Assembly: GCA_039025235.1 (NCBI GenBank)
Contig: JBCCOS010000001.1
Coordinates: forward strand, 1 to 64,000
Reading direction: 5' to 3'
DNA: 64,000 nucleotides
Source of the DNA: MED-G105 sp039025235
GTDB lineage: Bacteria > Pseudomonadota > Alphaproteobacteria > Caulobacterales > Parvularculaceae
Shown: piece after piece, positions 36,437 to 45,824 of the stretch
How positions within the stretch are numbered: the stretch's first letter is position 1
How the letters are laid out: each line of letters starts with the position of its first letter
Program-made: the position numbers and the translations under genes
The notes under the pieces: generated by a model
What the model was told of the DNA's origin: nothing
Database searches by the model: none
Seen by the model: the letters and a program-made list of their open reading frames with translations, nothing else

Positions 36437-39337
36437 ATGTCAAAATCGACGCACACCTCCAAATCGTCGGCGACTGTCGATCAATCACGTGACGACGTTG
36501 CGATAGCCGCCAATGACAAGTGCCATGATAAGGGCAAAGAACCTCCTGCTTCTAGTGCCGTGGCCAACAATCCCTTTGTAAAGACGAATGAACCCATTGG
36601 TTCAATGACGACGAAACGGTCGATAAAGAAGCGCTCTTCAAGTGATGGTATGACGCCTATGATGGCGCAATATATGACCATAAAAGAAGAGGCAGGTGAC
36701 GCATTGCTCTTTTATCGCATGGGCGATTTTTATGAACTATTTTTTGAAGATGCGGTGCAAGCTTCGCGGGCGCTCGACATTACACTGACCAAACGAGGAA
36801 AGCACAAGGGTGATGATATCCCTATGTGTGGTGTTCCCTTTCACAGCTATGATGTTTATCTCGCGAAACTCATAAAGGCAGGATTTAAAGTTGCTATTTG
36901 TGAGCAGACGGAGGACCCGGCAGAAGCGAAGAAGAGGGGCAGTAAATCGGTTGTGGCGCGTGGCATTGTCCGTTTTGTCACGCCTGGGACGCTGACTGAA
37001 GACGCCTTACTTGATGCGAGCTCGAACAATTTTCTCGGTGCTCTTGCAACAATGCGCGGTGGGAGCGAGGCGGCCCTTGCTCATGTCGACGTTTCAACGG
37101 GCGATCTCTTTGTCCGAACGACCACAGCGGATAGGCTGAATGCCGACCTTGCATCGGGCCCTTTTAGTGAGCTGATTATCTCGGAGACGACGGTCGTCGA
37201 AGAAAAGTGGTCCAGTGTGATCAATGAACTCAGCAATCGCCTTCTGCTGACCCAGCAGCCGGCCCCTTTTTTTGATCGCCGCAATGCGGAGCAGCGCCTG
37301 AAGGAGTATTTTGACGTCGCCGCGCTCGATGCTTTCGGCTCGTTCTCTCGTGTTGAGATTGCAGCAATTGGCGCTCTCCTCGCCTATGTCTCCCTGACGC
37401 AGATCGACCGTACGCCGCCATTGCGTGCCCCGCGACGCCTCTCTGATCGTGAGGCGATGTCCATTGACGAAGCGACCCGCGCATCGCTTGAAATTACAAC
37501 CACGCAAGGGGGAGGGCGTCGCGGATCGCTTCTGCACGCGGTCGATCGCACTGTTTCTGGGCCAGGAGCACGCCTTTTGGCATCGCGCCTCACGGCCCCA
37601 TTAACGCACCCTGCAGCTGTTGCGAGGCGCCATGGTGCAGTGGAAAGCTTTGTCCATGATGACCGTGCGCGACTAGAAATACGTGAGCTGATCGATGGCT
37701 CTCCTGATATGGCGCGTTCTTTGAGCCGGCTCGCGTTGGGACGCGGCGGGCCGCGTGACCTTGTTGCAATCCGCGAAGGGCTCATTACGGCAAGAGAGGT
37801 CGCCCGGTGCTTATCGCATTCACAGACACCGACATCTGAGGAGATCGAAGCTGCTGACAACGCTCTTGAAGCCCGCGCACAAGGCGGATTTTCAGTTCTG
37901 ATACGAACACTAAGTGAAGCTTTGAAAGATAACCCTCCGATGCTCGCCCGAGAAGGAAATTTTATTGCCAAGGGATTTGATGCAGCTCTCGATGATGTTC
38001 GGGTCTTAAGAGACGACGCACGGCGTATCATTGTCGGATTAGAAGCCAACTATCGTCAGCGGGCGGGTGTAAAGACTCTGAAGATCAAAAATAATAATGT
38101 TCTTGGATATTTTATCGAAACAACGGCTGGTCAAGCAGACCCATTAATGAATGATGCTGATGATTTTTTTATCCATCGGCAAACGCTTGCTAGTGCCGTT
38201 CGTTTTACGACGAGTGAGTTGATAGATCTTGATACAAAAATTTCGCGCGCTGCGGATGAAGCGTTGGGACGTGAACTCTTATTATTTAAGCAGCTTACTG
38301 ATGAAATTATTGAGCAGGCTCGTAAAATCACTGCGGCAGCTGACGCCATTGCCGTTATTGATGTTGCAGCGGCGAGCGCAACCCTTGCGGTCGAGGAGTT
38401 TTATGTCCGTCCAAAGGTGGATGATAGTCTTACCTTTGAAATAGTGGCGGGTCGTCATCCCGTTGTTGAGCAAGCGTTAAAAAAAGCTGGAGAGGCTGAG
38501 TTCTGTCCAAACGATTGCTGTCTTTCTGCGGATGACGCCGACACAGACGAAGGGGGGCTGATATGGTTGATGACCGGGCCGAATATGGCTGGTAAGTCCA
38601 CATTTCTTCGACAAAATGCCGTCATTACAATTCTCGCTCAAGCGGGGTTATACGTCCCCGCAGCATCGGCTCATATTGGTGTTGCAGACCGCATTTTTAG
38701 TCGTGTTGGTGCAAGCGATGATCTGGCGCGAGGGCGTTCAACCTTTATGGTGGAAATGGTTGAGACCGCCGCAATCCTTAATCAGGCTGGACCGCGTGCA
38801 ATCGTAATTCTGGATGAAATTGGCCGCGGTACCTCGACTTATGACGGCCTGGCCATTGCTTGGTCCGCCGTGGAGCACCTGCATAATGTCAATCGTGCAC
38901 GGACGCTTTTTGCCACCCATTATCATGAGTTAACGAGCCTTTCGGAAACGCTTAGCCGGTTGGAAAATGTCTCCATGAAGGTGCGTGAATGGAAAGATGA
39001 GGTCATCTTTTTACACGAGGTCGTATCCGGACCCGCAGACAGATCCTATGGTGTGGCTGTTGCTCGCCTTGCTGGACTGCCGAAAAAGGCGATATCAAGA
39101 GCAAAGACAATACTGAAGGATTTAGAGGCATCGGGCGGCCGTGCTGCCGTGGCACCGGAGCTCCCCTTATTCGCTCAGTTCTCTGGACACGAACAGAGTG
39201 ATAGCTCGAGCGATGATAATTCCGAAGGAGTAGACGCGCTCCGTGATGCGCTCGATAAAATTAATCCGGATGATCTGACACCTCGGGCTGCCCTTGAGGC
39301 ACTTTATGCTTTAAAAGAAGCTCATCAGAGTGAATAG
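36437..39337 (+). CDS. mutS: DNA mismatch repair protein MutS
   Basis: MutS recognises mismatches and triggers repair. The 966-residue product is about 90 residues longer than typical because of a disordered Ser/Lys-rich N-terminus (about 1-75). The mismatch-binding domain has MGDFYELFFEDA, the Phe-x-Glu motif. The ATPase has GPNMAGKST at 714-722 (Walker A), DEIGRGTSTYDG and the THYHELT switch. The ATG at 36437 is chosen; ATG codons at 36605 and later are alternatives that remove the extension. It is first in the mutS-glnD-murJ-trpS series. Confidence 0.96.
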   Translation: MSKSTHTSKSSATVDQSRDDVAIAANDKCHDKGKEPPASSAVANNPFVKTNEPIGSMTTKRSIKKRSSSDGMTPMMAQYMTIKEEAGDALLFYRMGDFYELFFEDAVQASRALDITLTKRGKHKGDDIPMCGVPFHSYDVYLAKLIKAGFKVAICEQTEDPAEAKKRGSKSVVARGIVRFVTPGTLTEDALLDASSNNFLGALATMRGGSEAALAHVDVSTGDLFVRTTTADRLNADLASGPFSELIISETTVVEEKWSSVINELSNRLLLTQQPAPFFDRRNAEQRLKEYFDVAALDAFGSFSRVEIAAIGALLAYVSLTQIDRTPPLRAPRRLSDREAMSIDEATRASLEITTTQGGGRRGSLLHAVDRTVSGPGARLLASRLTAPLTHPAAVARRHGAVESFVHDDRARLEIRELIDGSPDMARSLSRLALGRGGPRDLVAIREGLITAREVARCLSHSQTPTSEEIEAADNALEARAQGGFSVLIRTLSEALKDNPPMLAREGNFIAKGFDAALDDVRVLRDDARRIIVGLEANYRQRAGVKTLKIKNNNVLGYFIETTAGQADPLMNDADDFFIHRQTLASAVRFTTSELIDLDTKISRAADEALGRELLLFKQLTDEIIEQARKITAAADAIAVIDVAAASATLAVEEFYVRPKVDDSLTFEIVAGRHPVVEQALKKAGEAEFCPNDCCLSADDADTDEGGLIWLMTGPNMAGKSTFLRQNAVITILAQAGLYVPAASAHIGVADRIFSRVGASDDLARGRSTFMVEMVETAAILNQAGPRAIVILDEIGRGTSTYDGLAIAWSAVEHLHNVNRARTLFATHYHELTSLSETLSRLENVSMKVREWKDEVIFLHEVVSGPADRSYGVAVARLAGLPKKAISRAKTILKDLEASGGRAAVAPELPLFAQFSGHEQSDSSSDDNSEGVDALRDALDKINPDDLTPRAALEALYALKEAHQSE

Positions 39338-39487
39338 GGAATAACTTTCCAATCCTGCTGATTTCTATCGCTGCAGGCTAGGACGAAACGGAATTTTTGA
39401 GAGCCATACAAGGCAATTGGGACGGCGTTGACATCAGGGCATGAAGATAATCCGACAGCTGAAGCGCCGTCGCAAGAAGGGAACAAT

Positions 39488-42325
39488 GTGAGCGTGCGGA
39501 CGGCGCCTCGTCTACATCGCAATCACCCTCCTGAATCGATCCTTGGTTGTCTTGAGTCTTCAAATATTGCTGTTAGCAAGTCGTCCAATATACCACCGTC
39601 CGCTACAACGGCCTCCACCAAACTATCCTCCACTGAACCATCCGCCCTTCTGGCCCCTTCAATGGGAAAGCGGATCAAGGCTGCGCTCAATAAGCGCCGA
39701 TCCGTTATATTTGATGGTGATACAGATGGTCTTCGTATCGCTCAGGCGATTGCGAGGGATATCGATGCGCTTATCGAATATGTATATAAAAACGTGAGGG
39801 CTGATAATGACAATGAGCAAAGCCCACCGCGGGCTCTGGTTGCGATAGGGGGATATGGTCGCGGTGTATCGGCGCCATATTCAGACCTTGACCTACTCAT
39901 TCTTCATGATGATGAAAAATCTGAAACACTGGATCCGTTTGTTCGCTCGCTTCTCTATCCTTTTTGGGACGCCGGTGTAACAGTTGGGCAGTCGGTGCAT
40001 ACACCAGCATCAGCGATGCGACTTGCGAGCAAAGACAGTGCGATGCTCACCTCTTATCTTGACCGTCGCCTCATTGTTGGTGACCAAAGTCTATTCGATA
40101 AATTTGCCCGTCGGTTTGAAAAGCATCGTATCAAGACGATGCCGTCCTTTACGCGCGCTAAAATCAAAGAACAGCAGGAACGTCGCGACTCTTTTTCCCC
40201 TTATGGACGTTACACCGAGCCGAGGGTGAAAGATGGGCGCGGTGGATTGCGCGATGTTGATATCATTGATTGGTTGCATGCCTATAATTTTGGCGAATCC
40301 GTATGGTCGTTGGATGGGAAATCATCGCTTTTGAGCAAGAGTGATATTGCATCGCTTCGAAAGGCACGCCGGTTTTTGGTATCTGTACGTGTGCATCTTC
40401 ATGATGTAATGAATCGCCCCGGTGACCAGGTTGTATTTGAAGTGCAGCCAGCGCTCGCCGAAAGGTTGGGCTACCGACCGCGCCATGGCCAATCAGCGGC
40501 AGAGCGCCTCATGACGCATTACGCGCTGATTAGCGAGGACGTGGACCGTTTGGGGCGGCTTGTTGCGTTGCGCCTTGAAGAAGCGCAGGCACGCTTGTCG
40601 GAATGGCGCCCTTCACCCACACCAAAGAGTCTTCAGTCAGACGAGGTCAGCGGACGGGTGAATGTGCGCCTGCGTACTGGCCGACTTGATTTCGCCACAG
40701 AAGCTGGCGCGCGAGAACGACCGCTTGATCTTTTCAGAATCTTCAGGGCGCAGGCGCGTAAAAGGTCTTATGAGCTACATCCAAACGCGGCTTCTTTAAT
40801 CAGTGAAGCATCCTCCAGTTTTCCGCGTGATGCTCGCAGCGATCTCGATATTGCGGTGATATTCACCGCGACACTACTCACGGCAAAAACGCCAAGCCGC
40901 GTTCTTAATGCTATGACGCGGACAGGGCTTTTGGGTAAATATATCCCTATTTTTGATAGGCTTGCTGGGCGCGTGGAATACGGATTATACCGCCGTTATG
41001 CTCTTGATAAGCATGTGTTCTTAGCAATGGATACGTTGGCTGATGTCCGTTTTGGCCGTCTGTCAAAGGACTATCCATTAACAACACAGACCCTTCTTTC
41101 CTATCGACGCAGACTTCCCTTTTATCTAGCCGTTCTTTTGCACGAGACACGTGCAGTAATCCATGGTGCGAATACCGCAGATGTTGAGGATGTGATTAGT
41201 GAGACTTGTATCTTACTTGGTGCAAGACCGGAGGAAGTTGAATCGATTGTCGGCGCAATCATAAATTTAGGTTCCTTTATTCGTATGGCGACGCGCCGAA
41301 ATCTTGGTCATCCAGCGGGAATGATGGCCTTCTGTGATCAGATCAAGAATATCCGAACACTGGATATCTTACTTGTCCTAGCATTTTGTCACTTGCGCGT
41401 CGTGCGCGAAGATGCATGGGATGACTGGACGCGTATGCAGGTCCGCGCGCTTTATGAGGCTGCCCACGTTTTCCTGAAGGAAGGCGAGAGCGGTCTCAAA
41501 AATTTGCAACGACAAAAACGCTTGAACCGCATGCAAGCCCTTACAGAAACGCTTAACGACGGTAGCGGCACATTCGTTCAAAAGCATACTTTTGTGGGGG
41601 CTGCGGATAATCGAACAGATGCAATTCATCCGGTCATTGAAGAGCTGGCCGATGAGGTTTTTGGTGCTGTTCCGCCACGGTTGCTCAACATTGCAGCGAA
41701 GACTTGGTATTCATCCGTCTCGAACCATGAGGATACCGGTGTCACCGTGACATCGAGCAAAGATTCGGTTGAAGCAATCGTTTATGCACAAGATCGCCCG
41801 GGATTATTGGCTGATCTGACCGGCGTGATCAGTGCGTCGGGCGGAAGCCTGAGGACCGTTCACGCGATCACGCTGGATGATCATACTGTGGTCGATATTT
41901 TTGTACTAAGGGCCCCTGGAGACGACGATGCTATCGTTGATCCGTCTGCGCTGAAAAAACTTGAGAAAGACTTGTTCGACACGGCGGTCAAAGCGCCGGA
42001 GAAAGCTCCCGCGCCGGTGCGGCGCGTGGGGGATAAACGGGCTTTTTTCCGTGTGCCACCTGATGTCCGTGTCGATCTCGATGCGTCGGACGAGTGTCTG
42101 GTTGTTGAGGCGGAGGGAAGGGATCGGCCTGGTCTTGTTCGCGATCTGACCCGAGCACTTGTTGATGTTGGTGTCTTGATTGAGTCCGCGCATATTGCGA
42201 CCTATGGTGAAAAGGCTATTGATGTTTTTTATTTGCAAGATGCGCCCGGCTACAAAATAACGAATAAGCGGCGCATCGAATCTATAAAGCGTCGTCTTTA
42301 TGGGGCATTGGAAGAGGAGGGCTAA
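39488..42325 (+). CDS. glnD: GlnD-like PII uridylyltransferase with degenerate HD domain
   Basis: GlnD senses glutamine and uridylylates or deuridylylates PII. This 945-residue homolog has an intact nucleotidyltransferase (GGYGRG at 121-126, D133/D135 in SDLDL, then VKDGRGGLRDVD) and two C-terminal ACT domains with DRPGLLADLT and DRPGLVRDLT. The central HD (uridylyl-removing) domain has lost its metal ligands: HD is H552-E553, the KGR..DH part is gone, the HHL motif is I592-N593-L594, and the VAD Asp is H635. The GTG start has AAGGGA 5 bases upstream; an in-frame TTG lies at 39428. Confidence 0.9.
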   Translation: MSVRTAPRLHRNHPPESILGCLESSNIAVSKSSNIPPSATTASTKLSSTEPSALLAPSMGKRIKAALNKRRSVIFDGDTDGLRIAQAIARDIDALIEYVYKNVRADNDNEQSPPRALVAIGGYGRGVSAPYSDLDLLILHDDEKSETLDPFVRSLLYPFWDAGVTVGQSVHTPASAMRLASKDSAMLTSYLDRRLIVGDQSLFDKFARRFEKHRIKTMPSFTRAKIKEQQERRDSFSPYGRYTEPRVKDGRGGLRDVDIIDWLHAYNFGESVWSLDGKSSLLSKSDIASLRKARRFLVSVRVHLHDVMNRPGDQVVFEVQPALAERLGYRPRHGQSAAERLMTHYALISEDVDRLGRLVALRLEEAQARLSEWRPSPTPKSLQSDEVSGRVNVRLRTGRLDFATEAGARERPLDLFRIFRAQARKRSYELHPNAASLISEASSSFPRDARSDLDIAVIFTATLLTAKTPSRVLNAMTRTGLLGKYIPIFDRLAGRVEYGLYRRYALDKHVFLAMDTLADVRFGRLSKDYPLTTQTLLSYRRRLPFYLAVLLHETRAVIHGANTADVEDVISETCILLGARPEEVESIVGAIINLGSFIRMATRRNLGHPAGMMAFCDQIKNIRTLDILLVLAFCHLRVVREDAWDDWTRMQVRALYEAAHVFLKEGESGLKNLQRQKRLNRMQALTETLNDGSGTFVQKHTFVGAADNRTDAIHPVIEELADEVFGAVPPRLLNIAAKTWYSSVSNHEDTGVTVTSSKDSVEAIVYAQDRPGLLADLTGVISASGGSLRTVHAITLDDHTVVDIFVLRAPGDDDAIVDPSALKKLEKDLFDTAVKAPEKAPAPVRRVGDKRAFFRVPPDVRVDLDASDECLVVEAEGRDRPGLVRDLTRALVDVGVLIESAHIATYGEKAIDVFYLQDAPGYKITNKRRIESIKRRLYGALEEEG

Positions 42326-42340
42326 CCGCTACGTGGCGCA

Positions 42341-42372
42341 AGGCCTTCCCATTTGAGACGGAATGGCTCTAG
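42341..42372. repeat. Half palindromic element (family III-like)
   Basis: One hairpin, AGGCCTTCCCATTTGAGACG with GGAATGGCTCTAG, between glnD and murJ. It resembles the second hairpin of the element at 45716. The first hairpin is absent. Confidence 0.45.
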
Positions 42373-42444
42373 GTACACGCATTGATCGCTCTTGAGCATT
42401 CTGCTGGCGTATTGTTTTTTTGGGATGAAAGGCCTCTGACGTAG

Positions 42445-44052
42445 ATGCGCGCCTCTTTATTGCGTTCCCTTGCCACCGTCAGTGGTCTTACGCTCCTCAG
42501 CCGCGTGCTTGGCTTTGGGCGACAAGTCCTCATCGCCGGGGTTATTGGGGCCAGTGGCAATCCTGTTGCTGATGCCTTTTGGGCGGCCTTTCGTTTACCA
42601 AATATGTTTCGAAGACTATTTGCCGAAGGGGCCTTTCAAGCGGCTTTTATTCCATTGTTTCAAGGAAAGTTGAGTGGCGAAGAAAAAGATGCCGCCAAAC
42701 AATTTGCTGAGGAGGTTGCGGCTTTTTTGTTATTGGCCCTTTCTGGGCTCACCGCCGTTGTCATGGTCGCTGCTCCGATCTTTGTCTATGTCGTTGCATC
42801 TGGCTTTGAGCAGGGTACAGACAAGTTTTCGCTGACGACGCTCTATCTTCGGATCATGTTTCCGTACCTCGCCTGCATGTCGATGGTTGGTCTTCTTTCT
42901 GGTGTCTTGAATGCCCACGGGCGTTTTGCGGCCTATGCGGCAGCACCCTTACTCCTCAATATTTGTCAAATTGCAGCAATTTACAGCTTTGCTGATAGTC
43001 CCGTTGAACATGCTGGTTTGGCGCTGGCGGTGGCGACCATGGTGAGCGGTGTTGCGCAATTCCTCTTGCTGTTTTGGGGGGCGCAGCGCCAAGGCTACCG
43101 CTTGCGGCTGCGTCCGCCAAAGCTAACGCCTGACGTAAAGCGGCTGCTGGCTCTTGGGGCGCCTGGTTTTTTATCCGCTGCGGCTGTTCAGGTGAACATT
43201 GTTGTGGGGACAAATATCGCCAGCCGGCAGCCAGGAGCGGTATCGTGGCTGATGAATGCCGATCAGCTTTACCAACTTCCGCTTTCTTTGATTGGCATCG
43301 CGCTTGGGTCGGTTTTGTTGCCGCATTTGTCGCGTAAAGTAAAAGAGGGCGATGATGCTGGAGCGGATGATGCTTTAAACCGCGCGCTCGAACTCTCAGC
43401 ATTATTGTGTTTACCGGCAGCCGCGGCGTTGATGGTTATGGCTGAGCCCCTTTGCGACACTTTGTTTAGGGGAATTGCAACAGACGCGTTGCAATTCATG
43501 GGCGGGCGTGAGTCAGCCTTCACCCCCCTTGATGTCGCGATGACGGGCGCTGCGTTATCGCTGTTTGGTGCTGGCGTGCCGGCATTTGTATGGCAAAAAG
43601 TATTTCTTCCTGCGTATTTCGCACGGGAGGACACGAAAACGCCGATGAATTTTGCCCTTGCGGCGATCGCGTTGAATACGGTGTTGGCGCTCATATTGTT
43701 TCCATTTTTCGGATTTCTGGGCGTCGCGGCGGCGACCTCCATTGCCGCTTGGTTACAGGCGGGATTGTTGGCGCGTGGGCTTTTGGCCCGTGATCAGTTT
43801 CACCCCGATGCTAGACTGCGAAAACGGCTAGTCGTCTTTTTGTTAGCGGGCGGGGGGATGGCTGCATTTATTATTTGGGCAACGCCATTTGCCCCCACAC
43901 TGGCGCCGATCTTTCTCGACCGGTCTTGGATTGTTATCCTATTGATTGCAGGAATCGCGGCGGTCTTTTATGGCCTTATTGTTATTGGCCTTGGTGGCGC
44001 ACGACTTAGCGACTACAAATCGCTCGCAACGACAGCTACAAAAAGTGAATAA
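42445..44052 (+). CDS. murJ: Lipid II flippase MurJ
   Basis: MurJ moves lipid II across the inner membrane for murein synthesis. The 535-residue protein has 14 or so helices, with the family start SGLTLLSRVLGFGRQVLIA, the RRLFAEGAFQAAFIPLF motif and the NADQLYQLPLSLIGIALGSVLLP segment. An ATG start follows glnD by 119 bases. trpS begins 12 bases after the stop, so they are probably co-transcribed. Confidence 0.96.
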   Translation: MRASLLRSLATVSGLTLLSRVLGFGRQVLIAGVIGASGNPVADAFWAAFRLPNMFRRLFAEGAFQAAFIPLFQGKLSGEEKDAAKQFAEEVAAFLLLALSGLTAVVMVAAPIFVYVVASGFEQGTDKFSLTTLYLRIMFPYLACMSMVGLLSGVLNAHGRFAAYAAAPLLLNICQIAAIYSFADSPVEHAGLALAVATMVSGVAQFLLLFWGAQRQGYRLRLRPPKLTPDVKRLLALGAPGFLSAAAVQVNIVVGTNIASRQPGAVSWLMNADQLYQLPLSLIGIALGSVLLPHLSRKVKEGDDAGADDALNRALELSALLCLPAAAALMVMAEPLCDTLFRGIATDALQFMGGRESAFTPLDVAMTGAALSLFGAGVPAFVWQKVFLPAYFAREDTKTPMNFALAAIALNTVLALILFPFFGFLGVAAATSIAAWLQAGLLARGLLARDQFHPDARLRKRLVVFLLAGGGMAAFIIWATPFAPTLAPIFLDRSWIVILLIAGIAAVFYGLIVIGLGGARLSDYKSLATTATKSE

Positions 44053-44064
44053 GAAAGAATTCCG

Positions 44065-45111
44065 ATGACTGATTATAATGGCCCTGAGCGGGTGTTATCC
44101 GGCGTTCAGCCAACAGGCGGTATGCACCTTGGAAACTACCTTGGTGCCATTCGGAAGTTTGCCCGCATCCAGCATGAAACGGAATGCTATTTTTGTGTTG
44201 TCGATTTGCACGCCATTACTGTCTGGCAAGATCCGGGCGCGCTTCGCCAACAGACGCTCAAGATTGCTGCCAGCTATCTTGCGGCTGGCGTTGATCCTAA
44301 AAAGGCGGTGATTTTTCACCAGTCGGCGGTGCGCGCTCATTCGGAGCTGGCTTGGATTTTTAATTGTGTGGCACGCCTTGGCTGGCTCGACCGTATGACC
44401 CAGTTCAAAGATAAGGCAGGAAAAGACAAGCAGCGAGCCTCTGTTGGTTTGTATACGTACCCTGTCCTTCAGGCAGCGGATATTCTTGTTTATAAGGCAA
44501 CGCATGTTCCAGTTGGGGAGGATCAGCGGCAACATCTGGAGTTGTCGCGAGACATCGCAGCGAAGTTTAATCATGATTTTGATAAGCCCGGCTTTTTCCC
44601 CATGCCAGAACCGCTGATCAAAAGTTCAAAAGGGACATCCGATGAAGCCGACAGCGCCGGTGCGCGTGTCATGTCTCTGCGTGATGGGATGGTAAAAATG
44701 TCGAAATCTGACCCATCAGACAATGCTTGCATATATCTGAGTGATAGTGCTGATACGATTGCTAAGAAAATCAAGAAAGCGAAAACTGATCCTGAGCCCT
44801 TGCCATCAGAGTTAGAAGGGCTTGAGGGCCGGCCCGAGGCGGCAAATCTCGTTGGTATCTATGCTGCTCTTTCCGATCGATCGCAGGCTGACATATTGTC
44901 TGAGTTTGGTGGGCAAGGTTTTGGTGTTTTTAAGCCAGCGCTAGCTGATCTTGTGGTCGCAAAAATCAGTCCGATTGGTGATGAGATGCGTCAGTTGGAA
45001 AATAACGAGGATCATGTGGCGTCGATTCTGCTGTCCGGGGCGCAAAGGGCCGCAGACCTCGCCGATCCTATTGTTAGAGACGTCAAAGAGATCGTCGGTT
45101 TCCTTCAGTAG
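44065..45111 (+). CDS. trpS: Tryptophanyl-tRNA synthetase
   Basis: The class I synthetase charging tRNA(Trp). It has the HIGH-like GGMHLGNYLGA and the KMSKS motif in VKMSKSDPSDN, over 348 residues. AAGAAAG precedes the ATG. It is followed by a terminator, closing the mutS-glnD-murJ-trpS unit. Confidence 0.97.
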   Translation: MTDYNGPERVLSGVQPTGGMHLGNYLGAIRKFARIQHETECYFCVVDLHAITVWQDPGALRQQTLKIAASYLAAGVDPKKAVIFHQSAVRAHSELAWIFNCVARLGWLDRMTQFKDKAGKDKQRASVGLYTYPVLQAADILVYKATHVPVGEDQRQHLELSRDIAAKFNHDFDKPGFFPMPEPLIKSSKGTSDEADSAGARVMSLRDGMVKMSKSDPSDNACIYLSDSADTIAKKIKKAKTDPEPLPSELEGLEGRPEAANLVGIYAALSDRSQADILSEFGGQGFGVFKPALADLVVAKISPIGDEMRQLENNEDHVASILLSGAQRAADLADPIVRDVKEIVGFLQ

Positions 45112-45134
45112 TCGCCATTTTTTTGGTGCCGCTT

Positions 45135-45180
45135 TTGCTAGCAGCCTTATCGTGGGGCTGCTAGCAAATTGATTTTATAA
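45135..45180 (+). terminator. Rho-independent terminator after trpS
   Basis: A perfect 12-bp stem, TTGCTAGCAGCC/GGCTGCTAGCAA, with a 9-base loop, followed by an A/T-rich tail with TTTT. Confidence 0.8.
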
Positions 45181-45282
45181 AAAATTGCTGGTCAAGCCTG
45201 AAAAATCAATTTTACTTTGTCTACTGTTTACCACTCACGTCCTTTAATAGTTAGGCGTGAATACGTAGCGTAGGAGATCAGT

Positions 45283-45597
45283 ATGCGGCATCGAAAAAAA
45301 ACGCGACCGTGCTTTGTCGACGCGCAAGTCGACGGTCAATCAGATTTTTCCAAACAGCTTAATGGGTATCGTCTGGCCACGGCAGAAATTCTTTATCGAA
45401 TGCCGGACCACCATGAAATCCTTCAGAGTTATATTTGGCAGGATTATGATCTCGCGCCGGAATATCCAATTCTCACAAAATTTTTGGACTTCTGGACACA
45501 CAATCTGGACGGCCCCCTTCATTCAGTAAGGATCGCTGGAAAGGAGATTATTTCTCCTTCCGCCGTGAACACGGGCGCCATGTTCCACATTCACTAG
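45283..45597 (+). CDS. usg: Usg family protein
   Basis: Usg was named from a gene near the tryptophan operon of Caulobacter; its function is unknown. The 104-residue product keeps the family core, GYRLATAEILYRMPDH, SYIWQDYDLAPEYP and FLDFWTHNLDG. AGGAG lies before the ATG. The TAG stop lies in the first bases of element II-4. It sits alone after the trpS terminator. Confidence 0.9.
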   Translation: MRHRKKTRPCFVDAQVDGQSDFSKQLNGYRLATAEILYRMPDHHEILQSYIWQDYDLAPEYPILTKFLDFWTHNLDGPLHSVRIAGKEIISPSAVNTGAMFHIH

Positions 45598-45699
45598 AGC
45601 GCTTCGCGGATAAGTGTGTGCGGTTATCCGCAAAAGAAGCGCGACAAAACAACGACTTAGAGCCGCGTTCCGATTCTATTGGAACGCGAAAGGCTCTAG
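45594..45699 (+). repeat. Palindromic element, family II (II-4)
   Basis: Nearly identical to II-2, with inner arms GCGGATAA/TTATCCGC and loop AAGTGTGTGCGGTT; hairpin 2 is CGCGTTCCGATTCTATTGG-type. It supplies the stop of usg and is followed by a second diverged element. Confidence 0.92.
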
Positions 45700-45715
45700 T
45701 CGGTTCATAGGGGCT

Positions 45716-45824
45716 TAAAGCGTTTACAGTCGAATTGCGCGCGGTCTGACGCCCTTAAAATTATTGGCGCAAACGCCCAAAAACAAAGATCTACAACGGC
45801 GCCATTTGAGACGGAACGGCTTTA
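45716..45824. repeat. Palindromic element, diverged (family III-like)
   Basis: Two hairpins: GCGTTT/AAACGC, then CGGCGCCATTTGAGACGGAACGG. The spacing matches the other families. Its right edge carries the stop codon of the Mur ligase gene on the minus strand. Confidence 0.6.
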
